Origin: Kribbella pratensis
Lineage (GTDB): Bacteria; Actinomycetota; Actinomycetes; Propionibacteriales; Kribbellaceae
Length of the DNA: 64,000 bases
Reading direction: 5' to 3'
NCBI RefSeq assembly: GCF_004365355.1
Contig: NZ_SODP01000001.1
Coordinates: forward strand, 2,115,473-2,179,472
Shown: piece by piece, positions 25,266-33,953 of the stretch
Layout of the letters: the number at the start of each line of letters is the position of its first letter
Position numbering within the stretch: position 1 is the first letter of the stretch
The notes under the pieces: model-generated
Told to the model about the DNA's origin: nothing
What the model saw: only the letters and a program-made list of their open reading frames with translations
The model's database searches: none
Program-made: the position numbers and the translations under genes

Positions 25266-28200
25266 TTGGTGGGTACGGGGCAGGAGCTGGCTGGATGCGC
25301 GGTGGTCTTCCGGCCGGCAGATCCACCACGCACGAGCCGAATGGCGTTCTGGGACCCTGCCGGCGGAGAGCTTCCACTAGGCGTCGGTGAGCAGGTCGAG
25401 CTGCAGTTGGTCGTCGATTCCCGGCTTCAGTCGGTGCGGTCGATCGAGTTGCCGGTGGCGGACGCGGTTCCGGTGCTGGGGCGGATGCGGCGGGCGGTCG
25501 GGGCTCACGAGTCGGCGGCGTTCTGGGGCGGAGCCTCGCTGGTCGCGTTGCAGCTGGTTGCCCGGGGCAAGCTTCTTCCAGGCGTGTCCCCCGGCGGGTA
25601 CGACGCCTGGCGCGTCGGGCCGCTCGACGCCGACGACGTCACCCGAATCCTCACCCTCGCCGAAGCCATGCCCCCCTCGGCCCGAGCCCTCCCGCTCGCC
25701 ACCGCGCCTCACTCGGCGGAGGTGGAAGCCGCGCCGGGCTCGGCCGACCCCGGAGCCAGCTCTCCCCACGCGTCCGCACGCGCGTCCACCCCGGTCGCGC
25801 CGGGAGGCATGCCTAGCTCGGGCGCCTCGAGCGCGAGAACGCCGGGAGGCGCGCCTGGCTCGGCGGAGGCGGACGACGCGCCCGGCGCGACTGGCCCGGG
25901 AGCCGGCTCTCATCGCGCGGCCGCACGGGCGTCCACCTCGGGACCCCCCGGTGGCGCGTCTAGCTCGGGCGCCTCGAGCGCTGGAACGCCGGAAGGCGCG
26001 CCTGGCTCGGCGGAGGGGGACGCCGCGCCCGGCGCGACTGGCCCGGGAGCCGGCTCTCATCGCGCGGCCGCACGGGCGTCTACCTCGAGACCGTCCGGAG
26101 GCGCCTCTAGCGCGTCGGCTGTACGGGGCTCGGTTGGTGGGGTGCGGTTGGCGGTGGCTGAGGAGTTGGTGCGGGAGTTTCTTGATGCGGTGGCCGATGG
26201 GATGCCTCGGTCGCCTGCGGCGGCGAAGGCGCATCGGACGAATCTGTTCGCCAGCGCTACGCCGCAGCGGGCCGGGCGGTTGCGGAGTTGGGCGGACGAG
26301 GTTTCGGCGGGGCTCGACAGCGGGGTGCGGATCTCGTTGCGGATCGAGTTGGCTGACTCGCTGGCGTTCAGCGCGGTCGTGCAGCTACACAGCCTGAAGG
26401 ACCCGACGCTCGTGCGGGACGCGGATGACGTCTGGGCCGAGGATGTCGCCGGCTTCGGGCCACGGGCCCGGATCGACGCGACGCTCGCGATCCGTCGTGC
26501 CGCGCGGGTCTGGCCGGCCCTCCAGCGGTTGCTCCTTTCCGCCATACCAAACCGTATGGAATTGTCGGACGAAGAGGTCGCCGAGCTGCTCGCCGGGTCG
26601 GCGCAGCGGTTGACGGCGGCCGGGGTGGATCTGCACTGGCCACGCAGCCTCGGCCGAGCGCTCACGGCCCGCGCCGCGATCACCTCCGCGGACGGCCCGC
26701 CGAGCAACCTCCCCGGATTCTTCAGCGGCGACAAAACGCTCGACTTCAGCTGGCAGGTCGCGGTCGGCGACGATCCGCTGACCGAGGCCGAGCTCGACCA
26801 GCTCGCCGAAGCCACCCGCCCGGTGGTTCGCTTGCGCGACCAGTGGATGCTGATCGATCCCGAGCTCGCCCGCAAAGCTCGCGAGCGCATCCTCAAACCG
26901 GTCACGCCGATCGACGCCCTCGGCGCCGCGCTGACCGGCACCACCGAGATCGACGGCCGCCAGATCACCGTCACCCCGACCAAGTGGCTCGACGACCTCC
27001 GCGCCCGCATCGCCGATCCCGACGCCCCCGACAGGACTGACGAGCCCATCGAAGCACCCGCCGGGCTGCAGGCAACACTGCGCGACTACCAACTGCGTGG
27101 TCTGCGTTGGCTCGCAAGGATGACCTCGCTCGGCCTCGGCGGCTGCCTCGCCGACGACATGGGTCTCGGCAAGACGATCACGCTCATCTCACTCCACCTC
27201 CACCGCCAGCAGTCCACCGACACCGCCGGCCCGACCCTCGTTGTCTGCCCCGCGTCACTCCTCGGCAACTGGGAGCGCGAGGTCCAACGATTCGCCCCTG
27301 GCACCCCGGTACGCCGATTCCACGGCACCGCCCGTTCACTCGACGACGCACAGGACGGTTTCGTGCTGACGACGTACGGGACCCTGCGCCGCGACGCCGT
27401 ACGACTGGCCGACCATCGGTGGGGCCTGGTCGTCGCCGACGAGGCGCAACACGTGAAGAACCCGTCATCCGGTACGGCGAAGGCCCTGCGCACCGTGCCG
27501 GGACAAGCGCGGGTCGCGCTGACGGGCACGCCGGTCGAGAACAATCTGTCCGAGTTGTGGGCGATCCTCGACTGGACGACACCCGGGTTGCTCGGGCGAC
27601 TCGGGACGTTCCGCAACCAGTGGGCCGCGCCGATCGAGGCCGACAAGGACGAGGAGGTCGCCGCACGGCTCGCGAAGCTGGTCCGCCCGTTCCTGCTCAG
27701 ACGCAAGAAGTCCGACCCGGGCATCGCACCGGAGCTACCGCCGAAGACCGAGACCGACCAGCCGGTCTCGCTCACGCGCGAGCAGGTCGTGTTGTACGAG
27801 GCAACAGTCCGCGAGCTGATGGCCGAGGTCCGGGCAAGCAACCAGATGGCGCGACGCGGACTGATCGTGAAGCTGCTCACCGGCCTCAAGCAGATCTGCA
27901 ACCACCCGGCGCAGTACCTGAAGGAAGGCGACAACGCCCGCCTCAGCGGTCGCTCCGGCAAGCTCGAACTCCTCGACGAACTGCTCGAGACCATCGTCGC
28001 CGAGGACGGCGCTGTCCTCGTCTTCACGCAGTACGTCGCCATGGCCCGCCTGCTCGAGCGCCACCTCGACGAGCGCGGCATCCAGACCCAGCTCCTCCAC
28101 GGCGGCACGCCCGTCGCGCAGCGCGAGGCCATGGTCGACCGGTTCCAGGCAGGCGAGGTGACCGTCTTCCTCCTCTCGCTCAAGGCGGCCGGCACCGGTC

Positions 28201-28481
28201 TCAACCTGACCCGGGCCGATCACGTCGTGCACTACGACCGCTGGTGGAATCCGGCCGTCGAGGATCAGGCGACGGACCGTGCGTACCGGATCGGACAGAC
28301 GCGTCCGGTGCAGGTTCACCGATTGATTGCCGAGGGCACCATCGAGGACCGGATCGGCGCGATGCTCGCCGCCAAACGGGAGCTGGCCGAAGCCGTTCTC
28401 AGTGGTGGCGAGGCCGCGTTGACCGAGCTGTCCGACGCGGAGCTCGCCGATCTCGTCGAGCTGCGAGGAGGTCTGCGATGA
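25266..28481 (+). CDS. SNF2/Rad54-family DEAD-like helicase
   Basis: A protein of 1,071 residues. An N-terminal domain (about 1-140) is followed by an Ala/Gly/Ser/Pro-rich linker with internal 49-residue repeats (about 140-285). A SNF2-specific region (LRDYQLRGLRWLARM near 606-620) precedes two RecA-like motor domains. Motif I is DDMGLGKT, motif II VVADEAQH, motif III LTGTPVENN. Late motifs are VFTQYVAM, SLKAAGTGLNLT and DRAYRIGQTRPVQV. The start is TTG 25266 with AGGAGG eight bases upstream; a GTG follows directly. SNF2 ATPases move along duplex DNA to remodel protein-DNA complexes. It is translationally coupled to a SWIM-domain gene, a pairing common in actinobacteria. Confidence 0.92.
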   Translation: MVGTGQELAGCAVVFRPADPPRTSRMAFWDPAGGELPLGVGEQVELQLVVDSRLQSVRSIELPVADAVPVLGRMRRAVGAHESAAFWGGASLVALQLVARGKLLPGVSPGGYDAWRVGPLDADDVTRILTLAEAMPPSARALPLATAPHSAEVEAAPGSADPGASSPHASARASTPVAPGGMPSSGASSARTPGGAPGSAEADDAPGATGPGAGSHRAAARASTSGPPGGASSSGASSAGTPEGAPGSAEGDAAPGATGPGAGSHRAAARASTSRPSGGASSASAVRGSVGGVRLAVAEELVREFLDAVADGMPRSPAAAKAHRTNLFASATPQRAGRLRSWADEVSAGLDSGVRISLRIELADSLAFSAVVQLHSLKDPTLVRDADDVWAEDVAGFGPRARIDATLAIRRAARVWPALQRLLLSAIPNRMELSDEEVAELLAGSAQRLTAAGVDLHWPRSLGRALTARAAITSADGPPSNLPGFFSGDKTLDFSWQVAVGDDPLTEAELDQLAEATRPVVRLRDQWMLIDPELARKARERILKPVTPIDALGAALTGTTEIDGRQITVTPTKWLDDLRARIADPDAPDRTDEPIEAPAGLQATLRDYQLRGLRWLARMTSLGLGGCLADDMGLGKTITLISLHLHRQQSTDTAGPTLVVCPASLLGNWEREVQRFAPGTPVRRFHGTARSLDDAQDGFVLTTYGTLRRDAVRLADHRWGLVVADEAQHVKNPSSGTAKALRTVPGQARVALTGTPVENNLSELWAILDWTTPGLLGRLGTFRNQWAAPIEADKDEEVAARLAKLVRPFLLRRKKSDPGIAPELPPKTETDQPVSLTREQVVLYEATVRELMAEVRASNQMARRGLIVKLLTGLKQICNHPAQYLKEGDNARLSGRSGKLELLDELLETIVAEDGAVLVFTQYVAMARLLERHLDERGIQTQLLHGGTPVAQREAMVDRFQAGEVTVFLLSLKAAGTGLNLTRADHVVHYDRWWNPAVEDQATDRAYRIGQTRPVQVHRLIAEGTIEDRIGAMLAAKRELAEAVLSGGEAALTELSDAELADLVELRGGLR
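25848..26112 (+). repeat. In-frame 147-base tandem repeat in the SNF2 linker
   Basis: Two closely similar units start at 25848 and 25995 (GGCGCGCCTGGCTCGGCGGA), a period of 147 bases or 49 codons; the second is about 118 bases long. A more diverged unit precedes them. They encode Ala/Gly/Pro/Ser-rich linker with the recurring element GPGAGSHRAAARAST. The period keeps frame, so copy-number change would alter only linker length. Confidence 0.8.
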
Positions 28482-29620
28482 ACGACGCACAGGGGTTCCC
28501 GGCGTTCGCGCGGCAACAGCGGAGTACTCGGGGGCGGTCGTGGTGGGCACGGGCGTGGGTGCAGGCGATGGAGGACACGTCGCTGGACTCCGACCAGCTG
28601 CGCAAGGGGCGCCGGTACGCCAACTCGGGACAGGTCGGGACGATCGCGATCAGCCCGGGCCGGATCGCCGCCACGGTGTACTCGCCCGAGGACACGTACG
28701 AGTCGGTCGTCCACGTCGACGAGTTGAGCGCCGAGGACTGGCGACGGTTCAGTGACCAGGTCGCGGCGCGGTCCGGTCACATCGCGGCGTTGCTGGATGG
28801 TGAAATGCCGCACGACCTGGTCGAGGCCGCCGCCGACGCAGGAGTCACGCTCTTGCCAGGCATCGGCGACCTCGACCCCAGCTGTACGTGCGACGCATGG
28901 GAGCTGCCGTGCCAGCACGCGGCCGCCCTCTGCTACCAGGTCGCCTGGCTCCTCGACGCCGACCCGTTCGTCCTGCTCCTGCTTCGCGGCCGCACGCGCG
29001 AGAGCCTCCTTGACGGACTTCAACCCTCAGAACCGACCGAGCCCGGGGTGTCGGTAGCTGAGGTCCTCGTGGCAGCCCCCAAAGCGTTGCCGGACGTGCC
29101 CGACCTGCCGAAGAAGGTCAGCCTCGACGACCTGGCGGTCACGGCTATCGAACCACCGGAGGGCATCGGGCCGGCCGTCCTCCAACTCCTCGTCCTCGAC
29201 GCGGCCCGCCGAGCGAGAGTCATCCTCAACGCTCTCCTCCACGCCATCCCGGAGCCGCAACCGTTGGACGAGTGGCAGGACGCCATCCGCCTGGCTGCAG
29301 ACTTCCCCGAGCTCATCACACCGTTGGCCGAGGCAACCGGCAAGGACCTTGCCCTCGGCATCCAAGCCTGGCGTTACGGCGGCGCGCCCGGCCTCGACGT
29401 CCTCGAACACACCTGGACGCCCAACCCTGCCGACCTCAACCGGGCACGGACCGGGCTCCAGGCCGCGGACGTCACCGCCTCGGACAACCGGCTGACGATC
29501 GGCACCGACGCCCAGGTCAGGCTCGATCGCAACGGCCGATGGCACCCGTACCGGCTCGTCGACGACGTCTGGACGCCGGCCGCTCCCCCGTCCCCGGATC
29601 CGCTCGTCGCCGACTGGTAA
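28478..29620 (+). CDS. SWIM zinc-finger family protein
   Basis: A 380-residue protein. The zinc motif is C136-T-C138-x6-C145-Q-H147, the CxCx(n)CxH pattern of SWIM domains, which bind nucleic acids or proteins. An N-terminal region (SWWARAWVQAME, near 21-32) is typical of actinobacterial SWIM proteins linked to SNF2 helicases. The C-terminal half has no motif I can name. ATG 28478 overlaps the SNF2 stop (ATGA), so the two proteins are probably made together and may act as one complex. Confidence 0.9.
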   Translation: MNDAQGFPAFARQQRSTRGRSWWARAWVQAMEDTSLDSDQLRKGRRYANSGQVGTIAISPGRIAATVYSPEDTYESVVHVDELSAEDWRRFSDQVAARSGHIAALLDGEMPHDLVEAAADAGVTLLPGIGDLDPSCTCDAWELPCQHAAALCYQVAWLLDADPFVLLLLRGRTRESLLDGLQPSEPTEPGVSVAEVLVAAPKALPDVPDLPKKVSLDDLAVTAIEPPEGIGPAVLQLLVLDAARRARVILNALLHAIPEPQPLDEWQDAIRLAADFPELITPLAEATGKDLALGIQAWRYGGAPGLDVLEHTWTPNPADLNRARTGLQAADVTASDNRLTIGTDAQVRLDRNGRWHPYRLVDDVWTPAAPPSPDPLVADW

Positions 29621-29640
29621 ATCCGGTGCGCCCACCCGGT

Positions 29641-29657
29641 CCACCCGGTTAGGGTGG
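29641..29657 (+). terminator. Small hairpin after the SWIM gene
   Basis: CCACCC-GGTTA-GGGTGG, a six-bp perfect stem with a five-base loop, 20 bases past the SWIM stop. It is a short candidate terminator and has no T run. It lies just upstream of the GNAT leader structure. Confidence 0.4.
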
Positions 29658-29663
29658 CCGCGA

Positions 29664-29750
29664 CTTCGAAGGAGGAGGTGGGTTGATGACCGCGATGTTC
29701 CGGGCTGCCGCGCGCCCGGTCACTCAACCTCATCCACCAACCTTCGAAAG
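29664..29750 (+). promoter_or_regulatory. Hairpin leader covering a strong ribosome-binding site before the GNAT gene
   Basis: TTCGAAGG (29665-29672) pairs with CCTTCGAA (29741-29748). Then GGTG (29677-29680) pairs with CACC (29735-29738), GGTTGA (29681-29686) with TCAACC (29724-29729), and GACCG (29688-29692) with CGGTC (29717-29721). The 5' arm contains GGAGGAGG and an ATG (29686). The 3' arm ends at the AAAGGGA site serving the GNAT TTG start. An arrangement of a short ORF within a hairpin resembles translational-attenuation leaders. Confidence 0.45.
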
Positions 29751-29811
29751 GGACCATCGTTGTCCATCACCTGGAACACGCGCGTCGAGACACCGGCCGA
29801 CGTCGAACTGA
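29686..29811 (+). CDS. Possible 41-codon leader peptide
   Basis: An ATG at 29686 follows GGAGGAGG by eight bases, the best ribosome-binding site in the neighbourhood. The frame encodes 41 residues (MTAMFRAAARPVTQPHPPTF and on), rich in Arg and Pro. It ends 51 bases inside the GNAT gene in another frame. The first half lies in the hairpin described above. Translation could open the hairpin and expose the GNAT start. Nothing proves it is expressed, and it could be chance. Confidence 0.3.
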   Translation: MTAMFRAAARPVTQPHPPTFERDHRCPSPGTRASRHRPTSN

Positions 29812-30260
29812 TCCGCGACATCACCCGGCAGGCCTTCGGCCGCCAGTACGAGGTCGACTTCCTCGACGCCCATCGCGCCGACCCGGTCGCTTGGCTTCCC
29901 GGTCTCATGATCGTCGCGACCACGCCCGACGATCGGCCGGTTGCCTACGCGGCTCTCACCCGCTGCCATATCGGCGACAAGCCCGTCCTCTCGCTCGGGC
30001 CGGTCGCCGTGCTTCCGGCGTACCAGAAGCAAGGGGCCGGCAGTGCGGCCGTGAGAGCCGCGCTGGCCACGGCACGTGACCGTGGCGAAGGAACGGTTGT
30101 CGTGCTCGGTCACGACACGTACTACCCGCGGTTCGGCTTCCGGCAGGCGACCGAGTTCGGCGTCCATCACCCGCAGTACGACGGACCGAACCTGATGGCG
30201 CTCGCGCTGGACGACCGCGCCGTGCCGGCCGGGGATCTCACGTACCCCGTCACCGTCTGA
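29760..30260 (+). CDS. GNAT N-acetyltransferase (YhbS-like)
   Basis: A 166-residue acetyl-CoA-dependent acyltransferase. The acetyl-CoA core is LGPVAVLPAYQKQGAGSAAV (near 80-99), containing the Q-x-x-G-x-G/A motif as QKQGAG. VVLGHDTYYPRFGF near 121-134 is the characteristic C-terminal segment of YhbS-type GNATs. The start is a TTG at 29760 with AAAGGGA upstream. The 139 bases before it contain a hairpin and a possible leader peptide. A strong terminator follows. The substrate is unknown. Confidence 0.88.
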   Translation: MSITWNTRVETPADVELIRDITRQAFGRQYEVDFLDAHRADPVAWLPGLMIVATTPDDRPVAYAALTRCHIGDKPVLSLGPVAVLPAYQKQGAGSAAVRAALATARDRGEGTVVVLGHDTYYPRFGFRQATEFGVHHPQYDGPNLMALALDDRAVPAGDLTYPVTV

Positions 30261-30264
30261 AATC

Positions 30265-30301
30265 GGGTCGCCGGAGGCCGTGCCGCAGCCTCCGGCGACC
30301 C
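30265..30301 (+). terminator. Hairpin terminator after the GNAT gene
   Basis: A perfect 14-bp stem, GGGTCGCCGGAGGC at 30265-30278 with its complement at 30288-30301, and a nine-base loop. It begins four bases after the GNAT stop. It separates the GNAT from the peptide-uptake operon. Confidence 0.85.
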
Positions 30302-30392
30302 TACGGTCGTCGGCGTTGAACGTTCCACTGCGAGTACGGCGAGCGGTCGTAAAAGGTTCAGCCAAACTCGCCGAATCACTTGCGCACCCACC

Positions 30393-30402
30393 TTGTATAC
30401 AT
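30393..30402. promoter_or_regulatory. GntR(FadR)-type operator before the peptide-uptake operon
   Basis: TTGTATACAT contains the palindrome TGTATACA and fits the T-N-G-T-N3-A-C-N-A consensus bound by FadR/FCD-type GntR regulators. It lies 38 bases before the binding-protein start, overlapping a possible -10. A GntR-FCD gene lies at the other end of this operon (37685-38377). The link is inferred from motif and position. Confidence 0.55.
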
Positions 30403-30439
30403 GAAACAGTCGACGGAACCGCCTACTCAGGAGCCCGCG

Positions 30440-32131
30440 ATGACTCGTCGACTTCCGCTGTCGCTGACCCGTTTCACCGTGAGTAACCGCCACCGGAAAG
30501 CAGCCGGAGCCGCCGCCGCTGCCATCGCGCTGGCCCTGGTCGGCACGGCCTGCTCCCCCGTTCAGCCTGCCGCGAACGACACCAGCAGCGGCGCGCAGAC
30601 GCCGAGCGGACAGGACGTGTTCGGCGAGCCTGCCGACGCCTCGCAGGTCAAACAGGGCGGCACGCTGACGGTTGCCCTGTCCGCCGACCCGGACAAGCTC
30701 GACCCGACGCTGTCACGCAGCCTCTACTCGCGCTACGTCTTCCACACGATGTGCGAGAAGCTCTACGACCTCGGATCGGACGCGAAGGTCGTGCCGCAGC
30801 TCGCCACCGCGCTGCCGACGATCTCCTCCGACGGCCTGAGCCTGACGATCCCGTTGAAGCAGGGCGTGAAGTTCGCCGACGGCGGGACGTTCGACTCGAA
30901 CGCGGTGAAGATCTCGCTGAACCGAGACCTCACGCTCGCCGGCTCCGCCCGCAAGAGCGAGCTCGGCCCGATCACCTCGATCGAGACGCCGGACCCGAAG
31001 ACGGTCGTCATCAAGCTGTCGAAGCCGTTCGCCCCGCTGACCGCCGCGCTGGCCGACCGGGCCGGCATGGTGCTCAGCCCGGCCGCCGTCGCGAAGCTCG
31101 GTGCGAACTTCTCCAACGCGCCGGTCTGCGTCGGCCCGTTCAAGTTCGCCAGCCGCGTCGCGCAGAACTCGATCAAGGTCGTGAAGGACCCGCTGTACTA
31201 CGACGCCGCGAAGGTGCACCTCGACGCGATCGAGTACCGGATCATCACCGACTCGAGCATCCGATCGGCGAACCTGAAATCCGGCGACGCGCAGGTGGCC
31301 GACTCGTTGTCGACGCAGGACACCCCGGCGTTGCAGAAGGACGACAGTGTGACCGTGCTGCAGTCGCAGTCGCTCGGGTACCAGGGTCTGACCATCAACA
31401 TCGGCAACTCGAACGGCATCGGGAATCCGCTGAAGTCGCTCGGTACTCCGCTCGCGAAGGACCCGCGGGTGCGGCAGGCGCTGGCGTTGTCGATCGACCG
31501 CGACGCGTTGGTGAAGTCGCTCTTCGGCGGCCTCAACACCGTTGCCTGCTCGCCGATCTCCCCGAAGAGCGAGTTCACCTCGGATGCGGCGCAGGTCTGC
31601 CCGGCGCACGATCCGGCGAAGGCGAAGCAGTTGCTCGCCGATGCGGGCGTGAATACGCCGTACAAGGTCGAGATGGTCACGTCGAACAACCCGGACAGCC
31701 TGCGGCTCGCGCAGGCGTTGCAGGGGATGGTGAAGGAGGGCGGATTCGACCTGGTGATCAAGCCGGTCGAGTACGCCGCGCTGCTCGACCAGCAGGACCG
31801 TGGTGACTTCGAACTGCTCCAGCTGGGATGGTCCGGCCGGGTCGACCCCGACGCCAACATCTTCAACTTCGTCGGCACCACCGGCAGCCAGAACGTCTCC
31901 GGCTACAGCAGCCCGGACCTCGACAAGCTCCTGACCGACGCGCGTCAGTCCACCGACCAGGCGCAGCGCGTCAAGCTGTACGGCGACGTGGTCACCAAGC
32001 TCCAGCAGGACGACCCGATCATCTACATGTACCGCCAGCGCAACCTCACCGGCGTCTCCAAGAAGCTCCTCGGCATCCAGGTCTACCCGGACGGCGTGAT
32101 CCGCACAGCCTTCGCGGGGTTCGCCAAGTGA
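30440..32131 (+). CDS. Peptide/nickel-type ABC transporter substrate-binding lipoprotein
   Basis: A 563-residue solute-binding protein of the DppA/OppA family (SBP_bac_5). The N-terminus is basic, followed by a hydrophobic stretch and the lipobox-like ALVGTAC, whose cysteine would be lipidated and anchor the protein outside the membrane. Then come a Ser/Gln/Pro linker and the family signature near GGTLTVALSADPDKLDPTLS. The ATG at 30440 is preceded by AGGAG six bases away and gives a normal signal peptide; an earlier start at 30380 would add 20 residues. It heads a six-gene unit with permeases, ATPases and a gamma-glutamyltransferase. Confidence 0.92.
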   Translation: MTRRLPLSLTRFTVSNRHRKAAGAAAAAIALALVGTACSPVQPAANDTSSGAQTPSGQDVFGEPADASQVKQGGTLTVALSADPDKLDPTLSRSLYSRYVFHTMCEKLYDLGSDAKVVPQLATALPTISSDGLSLTIPLKQGVKFADGGTFDSNAVKISLNRDLTLAGSARKSELGPITSIETPDPKTVVIKLSKPFAPLTAALADRAGMVLSPAAVAKLGANFSNAPVCVGPFKFASRVAQNSIKVVKDPLYYDAAKVHLDAIEYRIITDSSIRSANLKSGDAQVADSLSTQDTPALQKDDSVTVLQSQSLGYQGLTINIGNSNGIGNPLKSLGTPLAKDPRVRQALALSIDRDALVKSLFGGLNTVACSPISPKSEFTSDAAQVCPAHDPAKAKQLLADAGVNTPYKVEMVTSNNPDSLRLAQALQGMVKEGGFDLVIKPVEYAALLDQQDRGDFELLQLGWSGRVDPDANIFNFVGTTGSQNVSGYSSPDLDKLLTDARQSTDQAQRVKLYGDVVTKLQQDDPIIYMYRQRNLTGVSKKLLGIQVYPDGVIRTAFAGFAK

Positions 32132-33081
32132 GGCGGTACCTCCTCAACCGGCTGTGGCAATCGCTGGTGACGCTCGTGCTCGCGACGATCGTGGTGTTCG
32201 TCGGAGTCCGGGCGTTGCCGGGTGATCCGGCGTTGGCGCTCGCCGGAGAGGATCGCGACCCCGAGTCGTTGCGGGCGATCCGGCAGCAGTACGGTCTGGA
32301 TCAGTCGTGGCTGGTGCAGTTCTGGCAGTTCGTCAGTCATGCCGCGCGGGGCGATCTGGGCCAGTCGATCCGGACCGGCGCCCCGGTGCGGTCGATGATC
32401 CTCAGCGCGTTGCCGGTGACGATCGAATTGTCGGTGCTCGCGATCCTGATCGCCGGCGTCATCGGCGTCGGCGCGGGAGTCGTAGCCGCAGTACGGCGGG
32501 GTGGGCCGGCCGAATGGGCCGCGAACGCCCTTGCACTGCTGGGATTATCGGTCCCGCACTTCTGGCTCGGGCTGATGGCGATCCTGTACCTGTCCGTTGC
32601 CCTCGGCCTCTTTCCCGCGTCCGGCTTCGTCCCGTTCTTCACCAACCCGGTGGACAACCTTCACCACCTGATCCTGCCCGCGCTGATCCTCGGCACCGGC
32701 CTGGCCGCGGTCATCATGCGCCAGACCAGATCCTCGATGCTCGACGCGCTCAGTGCCGACTACATCCGGACGGCCGAAGCCAAGGGCCTCCCGCCCAAGG
32801 CAGTGATCGGAAAGCATGCCCTGCGCAACAGTCTCATCGTGGTCGTCACGATCGTCGGGCTCCAGCTGGGCGCGCTGATCTCGGGCGCCGTCGTCACCGA
32901 ACGGATCTTCGCGCTGCCCGGCTTCGGCAAGCTCACCGTCGACGCCGTCTTCCAGCGCGACTACCCGGTCATCCAGGCGGTCGTGCTCGTCACAGCGACG
33001 GCGTACATCGTGATCAATCTGCTCGTAGACCTCCTGTACTCCGTCATCGACCCGCGGATCCGCGTGCGAGGTGAGGCATGA
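32128..33081 (+). CDS. Peptide ABC transporter permease (DppB/OppB-like)
   Basis: A 317-residue inner-membrane subunit with about six helices, starting VRRYLLNRLWQSLVTLVLA. The cytoplasmic loop with YIRTAEAKGLPPKAVIGKHALRN near 211-233 holds the EAA motif (AEAKG) contacting the ATPase. The GTG start overlaps the binding-protein stop by four bases, and the stop overlaps the next permease start. It forms the translocation pore with the DppC-like subunit. Confidence 0.93.
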   Translation: MRRYLLNRLWQSLVTLVLATIVVFVGVRALPGDPALALAGEDRDPESLRAIRQQYGLDQSWLVQFWQFVSHAARGDLGQSIRTGAPVRSMILSALPVTIELSVLAILIAGVIGVGAGVVAAVRRGGPAEWAANALALLGLSVPHFWLGLMAILYLSVALGLFPASGFVPFFTNPVDNLHHLILPALILGTGLAAVIMRQTRSSMLDALSADYIRTAEAKGLPPKAVIGKHALRNSLIVVVTIVGLQLGALISGAVVTERIFALPGFGKLTVDAVFQRDYPVIQAVVLVTATAYIVINLLVDLLYSVIDPRIRVRGEA

Positions 33082-33953
33082 TGGCAGTCGCCGAAGCGAT
33101 CGCGCCCCCGCGGAGCAACAGCCGCCGAGTGGTACGCCGGGTGTTCCGCAACCCGCTCGCACTGACCGGCCTCGCAGTACTCGCGATCGGGGTCGTCCTC
33201 GCGGTGTTCGCGAACTGGCTCGCGCCGCACGACCCCACCCAGACGCACCTGAGCAACGCGTTCGCCCCGCCAGGGACGGCCGGGTATCTGCTGGGCACCG
33301 ACGACCTCGGCCGGGATGTCCTGTCGCGCATCATGTTCGGCCTGCGTGCGTCGTTGCACGTCGGCCTTCTCGCGGTCGCGTTCTCGCTGGTGATCGGCGT
33401 GCCGCTCGGGCTGATCGCGGGATACTTCCGTACGGTCGACGCGCTGATCTCGCGGTTCACCGACCTGGTCCTGGCGTTCCCGTTCCTGATCCTCGCCGTC
33501 GGGCTGGCCGCGATCCGCGGCGCGAGTCTCGGCAACGCGGCGATCGCGATCGGCATCGCTCAGATCCCCGGCATGATCCGGATCGTCCGCTCGGAGACGC
33601 TGCGGCTCAAGTCGCTCGACTTCGTCGCCGCCGCGATCGTCGAGGGCGCCAGTGATGCGTGGGTGCTCGGTCGGCACATCCTGCCGAACGCCGGCTCGGC
33701 GGTGATCGTGCAGGCCACCGTCGGTATCCCGGCCGCGATCCTCGGCGAGGCCGTGCTGTCCTTCCTCGGCCTCGGCATCCAGCCGCCGGCACCGAGCCTC
33801 GGCACGATGCTGGCCGATGCCCAGCAGTTCGCGTCCCGGGCGCCCTGGGCCGCGGTGATGCCCGGCGTCGCGATCATGCTGCTGACGCTGGCGTTCAACA
33901 TCGTCGGCGACAGCCTCCGCGACGCCCTCGACCCGAAGGCGAGCCGCCGATGA
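33078..33953 (+). CDS. Peptide ABC transporter permease (DppC/OppC-like)
   Basis: A 291-residue second pore subunit with an N-terminal OppC-type extension (RVFRNPLALTGLAVLAI) and a family signature TDDLGRDVLSRIMFGLRASL near 74-93. The EAA loop appears later (FVAAAIVEGASDAWVLGRHI). The ATG overlaps the previous stop, and its own stop overlaps the OppD-like gene. The length is normal. Confidence 0.93.
   Translation: MMAVAEAIAPPRSNSRRVVRRVFRNPLALTGLAVLAIGVVLAVFANWLAPHDPTQTHLSNAFAPPGTAGYLLGTDDLGRDVLSRIMFGLRASLHVGLLAVAFSLVIGVPLGLIAGYFRTVDALISRFTDLVLAFPFLILAVGLAAIRGASLGNAAIAIGIAQIPGMIRIVRSETLRLKSLDFVAAAIVEGASDAWVLGRHILPNAGSAVIVQATVGIPAAILGEAVLSFLGLGIQPPAPSLGTMLADAQQFASRAPWAAVMPGVAIMLLTLAFNIVGDSLRDALDPKASRR

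Noticed and set aside
25126..25380. Small ORF with ATG at 25258 directly after AGGAGG
   Set aside because: There is no spacing between AGGAGG and the ATG, the frame ends after 41 codons, and the translation shows no protein-like character. The site fits the SNF2 start at 25266 at normal spacing.
25690..26112. CRISPR-like or mobile repeat
   Set aside because: The repeats are 147 bases, contiguous, in frame and inside a coding linker, with no unique spacers and no cas genes nearby.
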